In this document: positions 58,126 through 64,000 of the stretch, piece by piece
How positions within the stretch are numbered: the first letter of the stretch is position 1
Layout of the letters: each line of letters opens with the position of its first letter
Source: Arthrobacter sp. PM3
Lineage (GTDB): Bacteria > Actinomycetota > Actinomycetes > Actinomycetales > Micrococcaceae
Assembly (NCBI RefSeq): GCF_003352915.1
Contig: NZ_CP022314.1
Location: 3,955,218 to 4,019,217 of the forward strand
Length of the DNA: 64,000 nt
Reading direction: 5' to 3'
Made by a program: the position numbers and the translations under genes
Notes under the pieces: generated by a model
What the model saw: the letters and a program-made list of their open reading frames with translations, nothing else
Told to the model about the DNA's origin: nothing
The model's database searches: none

Positions 58126-58150
58126 AGTTATAGTCAGATTGACTAGAACT
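58126..58150 (-). promoter_or_regulatory. NrtR operator
   Basis: The core TAGTCAGATTGACTA (58131-58145) is a perfect palindrome with a 3-bp centre; outer AGTT/AACT extend the symmetry to 25 bp. On the minus strand TATAAC, a likely -10, overlaps the site. It stands 80 bp before nrtR. Confidence 0.85.
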
Positions 58151-58223
58151 AATGATACGGCTGCTGCGTTCGGGCGCAAAATGTTGCAGGTCACGTTGGG
58201 TGTAGCGGCCCGGGCGCCGCCGG

Positions 58224-58697
58224 TCACTTTCCGGCGGCAGCCGCTTCCAGCAGCGGGAGGGTGCGTCCCTGGAAGTGGGTGTTGAGCACGATCACGGACG
58301 ACGAGCGCAGGATAGTCTTGGTGGCGATCATGGCATCGAGGACGCGCTGCAGGTCCGGATTGGAGCGTGCGGCGATGCGGGCCATCAGGTCCGAACTGCC
58401 GGAGACCGTGTGGATTTCAATCAGTTCGGGGATCCGCGCCAGGGCCTCCACCACGGCGTCGTGCCCCAGATCCTGGTTGATGGTGAGGGAGCAGAACGCC
58501 ACCACAGGGAAGCCGAACTGCGCCGGGTCCGGCTGCGGCACCCAGGAGCCGATCACGCCGGCGTCCTGCATCCGGTCCAGCCGCGACTGCACGGTGGCGC
58601 GGGCCACCTTCAGCACCCTGGACGCCTCCAGCACCGACGCCCGGGGAGAGTCCGTGAAAAATCGGACAATCTTTGCATCCAGCGGATCGACGTCCAT
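58224..58697 (-). CDS. Lrp/AsnC-family transcriptional regulator
   Basis: 157 residues. The N-terminal HTH (DPLDAKIVRFFTDSPRASVLEASRVLKVARATVQSRLDRM in pieces) is followed by an Lrp effector domain containing VSGSSDLMARIAARSNPDLQRVLD. ATG 58697 follows GAAGGGAAAAT. It is divergent from the amino-acid permease and near the 2-oxoacid dehydrogenase operon, so a role like BkdR in amino-acid catabolism is plausible but inferred. Confidence 0.88.
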   Translation of the reverse strand: MDVDPLDAKIVRFFTDSPRASVLEASRVLKVARATVQSRLDRMQDAGVIGSWVPQPDPAQFGFPVVAFCSLTINQDLGHDAVVEALARIPELIEIHTVSGSSDLMARIAARSNPDLQRVLDAMIATKTILRSSSVIVLNTHFQGRTLPLLEAAAAGK

Positions 58698-58887
58698 GGA
58701 TTTTCCCTTCCCGCGTGGTCCCGGCCGGACAAACCGGTGCCGCCGGCCCGCTTTTGGTGAGCAAACTGCCACCATGCTCTCACGGCAGCGGCGCGGCGGC
58801 GGCCAGCAGGGCCGCGCCAAAGACGGTAAATTCAATAGGTCCCATAAGGACGCACAGATCAAAAAAACCACACGAAGGTTCGCCAGT

Positions 58888-60264
58888 ATGACAATGAAGT
58901 CCACCGCGAAATTGCCCGCCACCCGCCCGGCCCCGGCCCTGGGGCACAGCATGAAACCGCGCCAGCTGACCATGATGGGCCTAGGCAGCGCGATCGGCGC
59001 CGGCCTGTTCCTTGGTTCAGGGGCGGGGATCCAGGCCGCCGGCCCGGCCGTGCTGATCTCCTACCTTGTCGCCGGCACACTGATCATCCTGGTCATGTGG
59101 GCACTCGGCGAGATGGCCGCCGCCAACCCCAACAGCGGCGCCTTCTCCGTCTATGCGCAAAAGGCCATGGGCAAGACCGCCGGCGCGACCGTGGGCTGGC
59201 TTTGGTGGCTGCAGCTCGTGGTGGTCATCGCGGCGGAGGCCCTGGGCGCCGCCGCGCTGCTGTTCACCGTGTGGCCGGTCATCCCCGTCTGGGCGCTGTC
59301 CCTGATCTTCATGGCCCTGTTCACGGCGGTCAACCTGGCCGGCGTGAAGAACTTCGGCGAGTTCGAGTTCTGGTTCGCCATCCTGAAGGTGGCCGCCATC
59401 CTGCTGTTCCTGGCCGTCGGCGCGGCCCTGCTGCTGGGCCTGCTGCCGGACGTGCCCTCCCCCGGCCTGGGCAACTTCACGTCCGACTTCGCCCCCGCGG
59501 GCCTCGGCGGCATCGCCACCGCGCTCTTTGTGGTGATCTTCGCCTTCGGCGGCACGGAAATCGTCAGCGTGGCGGCAGCCGAAACCGAAAATCCCGAACG
59601 CAGCGTCGCCCAGGCGATCCGCACCGTCGTCTGGCGCATCCTGGTGTTCTACATCGGATCGGTCTTCGTCATCGCCGCCGTCCTGCCCGCCACCTCGCCG
59701 GCCCTGAAGTCGCCCTTCGCCGGCGTCCTCGACGTCGCCCGCATCCCAGGCGCCGGGGCGGCGATCACCCTCGTCGCCGTCATCGCCCTGCTGTCGGCGC
59801 TAAACGCCAACCTCTACGGCGCATCCCGCATGGTGTACTCGCTCGCTGAGCGCGGCGAAGCCCCGCGGTTCCTCTCGAAGCTCAACACGGCCCGGGTTCC
59901 GGTGCTGGCCGTGAGCGTCTCCGTGGCGTTCGGGTTCCTGGCCGCCGTCCTGGAACTGCTCTTCCCGGACAAGATCCTGCCGGCCCTGTTCCAGCTGGTC
60001 GGCTCCACATGCCTGGTGGTGTGGGGCTCGGCCCTGGTCTCCCAGCTGATCCTGCGCCGCCGGGCCGACCGCGACGGCACCGCCCTGCCGCTGCGGATGA
60101 AGGGCTTCCCCGGCCTGACGGTCTTTGGCCTGGCACTCCTGGCACTGATCTTCGCCGTCGGCTTCAGCAGCCCGGACAGCAGCAAGCAGCTGGTCAGCAC
60201 CCTGGCACTCGTGGCGGGCATTGCCGCGGCGTGCTGGATCGGCGCGCGCGTCAGCCGCCGTTAG
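58888..60264 (+). CDS. Amino-acid permease (APC superfamily)
   Basis: A 458-residue transporter with about 12 helices. The signature start MKPRQLTMMGLGSAIGAGLFLGSG is the APC TM1 unwound Gly region. VVIFAFGGTEIVSVAAAETENPERSV and NANLYGASRMVYSLAERG match the AroP/GabP/CycA group. GAAGG precedes ATG 58888 by 7 bases. The substrate is probably a neutral or branched-chain amino acid, judging by the neighbouring Lrp and dehydrogenase genes; this is inference. Confidence 0.88.
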   Translation: MTMKSTAKLPATRPAPALGHSMKPRQLTMMGLGSAIGAGLFLGSGAGIQAAGPAVLISYLVAGTLIILVMWALGEMAAANPNSGAFSVYAQKAMGKTAGATVGWLWWLQLVVVIAAEALGAAALLFTVWPVIPVWALSLIFMALFTAVNLAGVKNFGEFEFWFAILKVAAILLFLAVGAALLLGLLPDVPSPGLGNFTSDFAPAGLGGIATALFVVIFAFGGTEIVSVAAAETENPERSVAQAIRTVVWRILVFYIGSVFVIAAVLPATSPALKSPFAGVLDVARIPGAGAAITLVAVIALLSALNANLYGASRMVYSLAERGEAPRFLSKLNTARVPVLAVSVSVAFGFLAAVLELLFPDKILPALFQLVGSTCLVVWGSALVSQLILRRRADRDGTALPLRMKGFPGLTVFGLALLALIFAVGFSSPDSSKQLVSTLALVAGIAAACWIGARVSRR

Positions 60265-60360
60265 CCTCCCCGCCAGCGCCGCCCGGGTGCACAACTTGTT
60301 CACCCTGAGGCCGGAGGAGGCGGCAGCTTTGCGCAGTTTGGCCAGGGTTTTCTAGGCTGA

Positions 60361-60392
60361 TTGCCCAGCTTCAGGCCGGTGACTAGGGTCAC
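60361..60392 (+). promoter_or_regulatory. Promoter and overlapping palindrome of the 2-oxoacid dehydrogenase operon
   Basis: -35 TTGCCC (60361-60366), 17-bp spacer, -10 TAGGGT (60384-60389), start expected at about 60396-60397, the A of the first ATG. GTGAC-TAGG-GTCAC (60379-60392) covers the -10 box and could be a repressor site. Confidence 0.5.
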
Positions 60393-60396
60393 AGGC

Positions 60397-61434
60397 ATGG
60401 ACACACTTCTCCCCGTGGCTTCCGGGGGCGCTGCCGGGCCCCTCACCGCCGAGGAACTCCGCGAGCTCTATGCGCTCATGGTGGCCGTCCGGCATTTGGA
60501 CACCTCGGCCATCGCCTGGCAGCGGCAGGGCATCATCCCCGGATACGCGCCCGAACTCGGCCAGGAGGCGGCCCAGGTGGGCAGCGGCTATGCCGTGGAC
60601 ACCACCCGCGACTTCGTCTTCCCCACCTACCGCGAGATGGGCGTGGCCCGGACCATGGGCGTGGACATGGTGGCCTACATGTCCACCCATAAGGCCACCT
60701 GGCACGGCGGCCTGTACAACCCGGCGGAATCGCGGTTGGCCCCGATCCAGGCGGTCGTCGCCGGCTCCGTCCTGCACGCTGTCGGCTGGGCGCACGGCCA
60801 GACCCTGGATAAGAAGGACGGCGTCGCCCTGACGTATTTCGGCGACGGCGCCTCGTCCCAGGGCGATGTCCACGAGGCCATGAACTTCGCCGCCGTAATG
60901 AAGGCACCGGTGGTGTTCTTCGTCCAGAACAACGGCTGGGCCATCTCGGTTCCCACCGAACGGCAGGTGGCCGGCGGCTCCGTCGCCGCCCGGGCCGCCG
61001 GCTACGGCATCCCGGCGCTGCGGGTCCACGGCGACGACGTCGCCGCCGTCGTCGATGCCACCCGCCGCGCTTTCGCGCATGCCCGCGCCGGCAGCGGACC
61101 CGTCGTGATCGAGGCGATGACGTACCGCCGCGGGCCGCACTCGACCTCCGATGACCCGGGCCGCTACCGCTCCCTCGATGAGGAACGCGACGGCGCAGGG
61201 CAGGACCCGATTGACCGGCTCCGGCAGCGGCTGCTCGCCGACGGGCTCGCCGACGAGGCGTTCTTCGCCGAGGCCCTGGCCGCGGCCAAGGCCGAAGAAG
61301 AGCGGATCCGCACGGGCATCGAGGCGCTCGGCGCCCGGCCAGGCACCGAAATGTTCGACCTGGTCTTCCAGGAAACCACCCCGGCCCTGCAGGCCCAGGC
61401 TGCCAACTGGCGCGAGGAGTCCGAGCATGTCTAA
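60397..61434 (+). CDS. 2-oxoacid dehydrogenase E1 component, alpha subunit
   Basis: A 345-residue ThDP-binding subunit of the PDH/BCKDH/acetoin dehydrogenase family. The ThDP motif runs from FGDGASSQGD (about 147) to VQNNGW. GYAPELGQEAAQVGSG and the phosphorylation-loop-like YRRGPHSTSDDPGRYR are typical of branched-chain or acetoin type E1 alpha. ATG 60397 is probably at the 5' end of the mRNA. It overlaps the beta-subunit gene by 8 bp. The true substrate (pyruvate, branched 2-oxoacids or acetoin) cannot be fixed from sequence alone. Confidence 0.88.
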   Translation: MDTLLPVASGGAAGPLTAEELRELYALMVAVRHLDTSAIAWQRQGIIPGYAPELGQEAAQVGSGYAVDTTRDFVFPTYREMGVARTMGVDMVAYMSTHKATWHGGLYNPAESRLAPIQAVVAGSVLHAVGWAHGQTLDKKDGVALTYFGDGASSQGDVHEAMNFAAVMKAPVVFFVQNNGWAISVPTERQVAGGSVAARAAGYGIPALRVHGDDVAAVVDATRRAFAHARAGSGPVVIEAMTYRRGPHSTSDDPGRYRSLDEERDGAGQDPIDRLRQRLLADGLADEAFFAEALAAAKAEEERIRTGIEALGARPGTEMFDLVFQETTPALQAQAANWREESEHV

Positions 61435-62500
61435 CCCGACCGTGTCCACCCCGACCGTGTCCACTCCGACCCTGTCCACCCCTACCCGAGCAGGCGGAAC
61501 CGCCGTGGATGCCCCCGCCTCCGAGACCCTGTCCATGCAGCAGGCGCTGAACCGGGCCCTGGACGAGGTCCTCGCGGAGAACCCGAGGACCCTGATCTTC
61601 GGCGAGGACTGCGGCCGGCTCGGCGGGGTCTTCCGGATCACCGACGGGTTGCAGGCCAAACACGGCGCGCAGCGGGTCTTCGACACCCCGCTGGCCGAAT
61701 CCGGCATCCTCGGCATGTCCGTGGGCCTGGCCATGGCCGGCTTCCACCCCATCCCGGAGGTCCAGTTCGACGGCTTCGCCTACCCGGCCATTAACCAGAT
61801 CGTGTGCCAGGTCGCCCGGATGAACTACCGCAGCCGCGGCACCCTGCCGATGCCGATCACCCTCCGGGTGCCCAGCTTCGGCGGCATCCGCGCCCCCGAA
61901 CACCACGGCGAAAGCCTTGAGGCGCTCTTTGCCCACGTTCCGGGGCTCAAGGTGGTCTCGCCGTCGAACCCGCACGAGGCCTACCACCTGCTCAAGTACG
62001 CCGCGACGCGGCCGGACCCGGTGATCTTCATGGAGCCGAAGTCCCGGTACTGGCAGAAGGGCGAGGTCGATGTCGCGAAGTCCGGGTCCCCCACCGGCGC
62101 GAAGGTGATGCGCGAGGGGCGGCATCTGACCCTCGTCGCGTGGGGCGCCATGGTGGCCCGCTGCCTGCAGGTGGCCGAGCTCGCGGCGGAGGACGGGATC
62201 GACGTCGAGGTCCTGGACCTGCGCTGGCTCAAGCCGATCGACGCCGAGGCGCTGGCGGCTTCCGTGCGCAAGACGCGCCGCGCCGTCGTCGTCCACGAGG
62301 CCCCACTGACCTCCGGCCTCGGCGCCGAGGTGGCGCAGCTGATCACGCAGGCCTGCTTCGACACGCTCAAGGCCCCGGTGGAGCGGGTCACCGGTTTCGA
62401 CGTCCCGTATCCCTCCGGCGATCTGGAGGATGAATACATCCCGAACATTGACCGGATCCTCTTCGGGATCCAGCGAGTATTGGAGTACAAACGTGGCTGA
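61427..62500 (+). CDS. 2-oxoacid dehydrogenase E1 component, beta subunit
   Basis: A 357-residue transketolase-like subunit. After an odd N-terminus with three PTVST/PTLST repeats (residues 4-18), the core begins SMQQALNRALDEVLAENP. IFGEDCGRLGGVFRITDGLQ, DTPLAESGILGMSVGLAMAG, the RVPSFGGIRAPEHHGESLEALFAHVPGLKVV block and the C-terminal FDVPYPSGDLEDEYIPNIDRI all match BCKDH/acetoin E1 beta. It overlaps both neighbours by 8 bp, a sign of strict coupling in the complex. Confidence 0.9.
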   Translation: MSNPTVSTPTVSTPTLSTPTRAGGTAVDAPASETLSMQQALNRALDEVLAENPRTLIFGEDCGRLGGVFRITDGLQAKHGAQRVFDTPLAESGILGMSVGLAMAGFHPIPEVQFDGFAYPAINQIVCQVARMNYRSRGTLPMPITLRVPSFGGIRAPEHHGESLEALFAHVPGLKVVSPSNPHEAYHLLKYAATRPDPVIFMEPKSRYWQKGEVDVAKSGSPTGAKVMREGRHLTLVAWGAMVARCLQVAELAAEDGIDVEVLDLRWLKPIDAEALAASVRKTRRAVVVHEAPLTSGLGAEVAQLITQACFDTLKAPVERVTGFDVPYPSGDLEDEYIPNIDRILFGIQRVLEYKRG

Positions 62501-62822
62501 AATTTCCTTCCCGCTGCCGGATCTCGGCGAAGGCCTCATCGAGGCGACCGTGCTGGAATGGCTCGTGTCCCCCGGCGAGCAGGTGGAGCGCAACCAGCCG
62601 CTCGTGGAGGTCGAAACCACGAAGTCGGCCGTTGAATTGCCCAGCCCGCAGGCAGGTAAAGTGTTGCGTATCCACGGCGGGCCCGGCGACAAAATCAATG
62701 TCGGCGAGCCCCTGATTGTGTTTGAAGTGCCGGACAACACCGCCGGCATCGTGGGCACGGTCCCGAGGGAAGAGGCACCGAAGCGCCGGGTCCGCCTGAG
62801 CGCCGTACTTGATGAGGACTGA
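62493..62822 (+). CDS. Free-standing lipoyl domain protein
   Basis: 109 residues from GTG 62493. It is a complete lipoyl domain (about 2-80) with the lipoylation lysine K44 in EVETTKSAVELP and flanking Gly-rich turns, plus a short Arg-rich tail. Normal E2 proteins continue with an E3-binding domain and a 230-residue acyltransferase; both are absent and the stop is followed directly by a hydrolase gene. It may act as the swinging-arm carrier for E1. Together with the next gene it looks like a split AcoC (lipoyl domain plus alpha/beta hydrolase). Confidence 0.88.
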   Translation: MAEISFPLPDLGEGLIEATVLEWLVSPGEQVERNQPLVEVETTKSAVELPSPQAGKVLRIHGGPGDKINVGEPLIVFEVPDNTAGIVGTVPREEAPKRRVRLSAVLDED

Positions 62823-62826
62823 CACC

Positions 62827-63654
62827 ATGAGCGGCAGACACACCGGCGAACAGCATTCCCACACGGTCGAGGGCACCGACCCCCAGCTGTATGTTCAGGT
62901 GCACGAGCCCGGTCACGACGCCGGGCTCCGGCCGGTGCTGCTGCTGCACGGCTTCTCCTCCTCGTCCAAGCTCAACTGGGAGGACACCGGCTGGCTGGCC
63001 GCGCTCCTGGAGGCCGGCCGGCGCGTCATCACCGTGGACCTGCCGGGCCACGGCCGCAGCGGCGCCCCCGAGGACATGGACTCCTACTCCCCCAGCCGGA
63101 TCCGTGCGGACCTGCTACAGATAGCGTTCGACGCCGGCGTGCGGCCCCTGCGCGACGGCGACCCGTCCAGCGGACTCGACGTGATCGGCTATTCGCTGGG
63201 ATCCCGGCTGGCGTGGGAGTTCGGCGCCACGCAGCACGAGCTCGTGCACCGGCTGGTCCTGGGCGGACCGAACACTGCCGATCCGCTGGCGGACTTCGAC
63301 CTGGTCGCCGCGCAGCGGTACTTGGCCGACGGCACCCCGATCGCGGACGAATCGACCGCCGGGCTGCTGAAGATGGCCCAGCTGCTGCCGAGCAACAACA
63401 TCTTCGCGCTGCTCTCGCTCATTGAGGCCATCAAGGGCGAGCCGTTCGACCCCGCCGAGGCCGTCCCGCCCATGCCGATCCTGCTCGTGGCCGGGGAAAA
63501 CGACGAGCGCGCCGCATCCATGCCGGACCTCGCCGCCATCGGCTCCCGCGCCGGCGCCATGGTGGAGCAGATCACCCTGCCCGGCCGCAACCACACCAAC
63601 GCCGTCACCAGCCGCGCCTTCAAGCAGGGGGCCATCAGCTTCCTGTCGGTCTAG
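62827..63654 (+). CDS. Alpha/beta-fold hydrolase, AcoC-like C-terminal partner
   Basis: 275 residues. The oxyanion segment LLLHGFSSSSKLNW (39-52), DLPGHGRSGAPEDM, the nucleophile elbow GYSLGS (Ser123), a late Asp in LLVAGENDERAA and the His in LPGRNHTNAV give a complete triad. ATG 62827 is 4 bp after the lipoyl stop. In AcoC of acetoin dehydrogenases an alpha/beta hydrolase domain fused behind a lipoyl domain carries the acyltransfer step. Here the same two parts are separate genes, so this may be the transferase or a thioesterase acting on the acyl-lipoyl arm. Confidence 0.82.
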   Translation: MSGRHTGEQHSHTVEGTDPQLYVQVHEPGHDAGLRPVLLLHGFSSSSKLNWEDTGWLAALLEAGRRVITVDLPGHGRSGAPEDMDSYSPSRIRADLLQIAFDAGVRPLRDGDPSSGLDVIGYSLGSRLAWEFGATQHELVHRLVLGGPNTADPLADFDLVAAQRYLADGTPIADESTAGLLKMAQLLPSNNIFALLSLIEAIKGEPFDPAEAVPPMPILLVAGENDERAASMPDLAAIGSRAGAMVEQITLPGRNHTNAVTSRAFKQGAISFLSV

Positions 63655-63699
63655 AGCTGGACCCTTAAAAGCAACGCGGGGTCACCTATCGCCCATCCG

Positions 63700-64000
63700 A
63701 ACCGCGCAAAATCATACGGTCGTTGCAACATTCTGTTTTTGGAGGTTGCTATGCCGAGTGGTTATCCGGCGCCGGATGCGCTGAAGGATGAGTTCTTTTC
63801 ACTTCTGCGGCAGGGGGTGTCGGTGAAGGAGGCCTCGGCCCGGATTGGGGTGTGGCGCAGTAATACGCAGCGGTGGCTGGGCAAGACTGGCGGCATGCAG
63901 ATGCGTATGGGTGTTGATGGAGGCGTTGAGGCGGGCCCGGTGCCCGCTGTCCGGCCGGGGTCCAACCGGCTTGATCTGGTGGACCGGGCGGTGATCATGA
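63700..64000 (+). mobile_element. Left end of an IS30-like insertion sequence (cut by window edge)
   Basis: Downstream of the hydrolase gene the sequence shifts to a lower-GC stretch around CATACGGTCGTTGCAACATTC, then the transposase gene. The terminal inverted repeat cannot be confirmed because the right end is outside the window; the boundary given is approximate. Confidence 0.45.
63751..64000 (+). CDS. IS30-family transposase, N-terminal part (cut by window edge)
   Basis: 83 residues read to the edge. GGAGGTTGCT directly precedes ATG 63751. The start YPAPDALKDEFFSLLRQG and the HTH-like SVKEASARIGVWRSNTQRWLGKTGG match the N-terminal DNA-binding part of IS30-type transposases of Micrococcales. 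The DDE catalytic domain would lie beyond the window. Codon use (many GGT, GTT and TTG) differs from its neighbours, fitting recent acquisition. Confidence 0.6.
   Translation, partial: MPSGYPAPDALKDEFFSLLRQGVSVKEASARIGVWRSNTQRWLGKTGGMQMRMGVDGGVEAGPVPAVRPGSNRLDLVDRAVIM

Overview
The window looks like a chromosomal segment of a high-GC actinobacterium of the Micrococcaceae, most like Arthrobacter or Pseudarthrobacter. The evidence is very GC-rich coding sequence, frequent GTG starts, several apparently leaderless mRNAs with a TAnnnT -10 box about 7 nt before the start codon, and family content typical of Micrococcales (DUF2510 and sunset-domain proteins, an NrtR-nadABC operon, GluRS next to tRNA-Gln and tRNA-Glu). 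The genus is inferred from sequence character only.

Layout. 1-8.4 kb: end of a dynamin-like GTPase gene, tRNA-Glu and tRNA-Gln, a YhgE-like heptad-repeat membrane protein, a secreted SGNH esterase with two Ig-like repeats, then HAD phosphatase, gltX, FAH-family hydrolase, MBL hydrolase and DUF1304 genes. 8.5-24.9 kb: a branched-chain amino acid and serine block, all on the minus strand (ilvE, leuB, serA, ilvC, ilvN, ilvB, ilvD), interrupted by metG, a MacB-like ABC transporter pair and an unusual array of 32-bp repeats. A leader peptide with an attenuator-like terminator precedes ilvB, and one sequence motif recurs upstream of leuB, ilvB and ilvD. 25-32 kb: envelope and stress genes (sunset-domain protein, PQQ-type sugar dehydrogenase, universal stress protein, MarR/BCP pair, FAS1 lipoprotein) with tRNA-Lys and tRNA-Leu.

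32-49 kb: peptide-binding lipoprotein, mqo and an RND transporter, then the most interesting locus: ectB - aspartokinase - a 1427-residue Pls-type membrane peptide synthetase. It looks like a dedicated pathway from aspartate to 2,4-diaminobutyrate to a non-alpha poly-amino acid, preceded by a consensus-like promoter with phased repeats. An M28 peptidase lipoprotein and an LLM oxidoreductase/MarR operon follow. 49-58 kb: transglutaminase-like, lipoprotein, DUF1684 and GtrA genes, then a compact NAD operon nrtR-nadA-nadB-nadC-cysteine desulfurase with an NrtR-like palindrome in front.

58-64 kb: an Lrp-type regulator divergent from an amino-acid permease, then a 2-oxoacid dehydrogenase operon of E1 alpha, E1 beta, a free-standing lipoyl protein and an alpha/beta hydrolase. 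The last two resemble a split AcoC-type E2. The window ends inside an IS30-like transposase gene.
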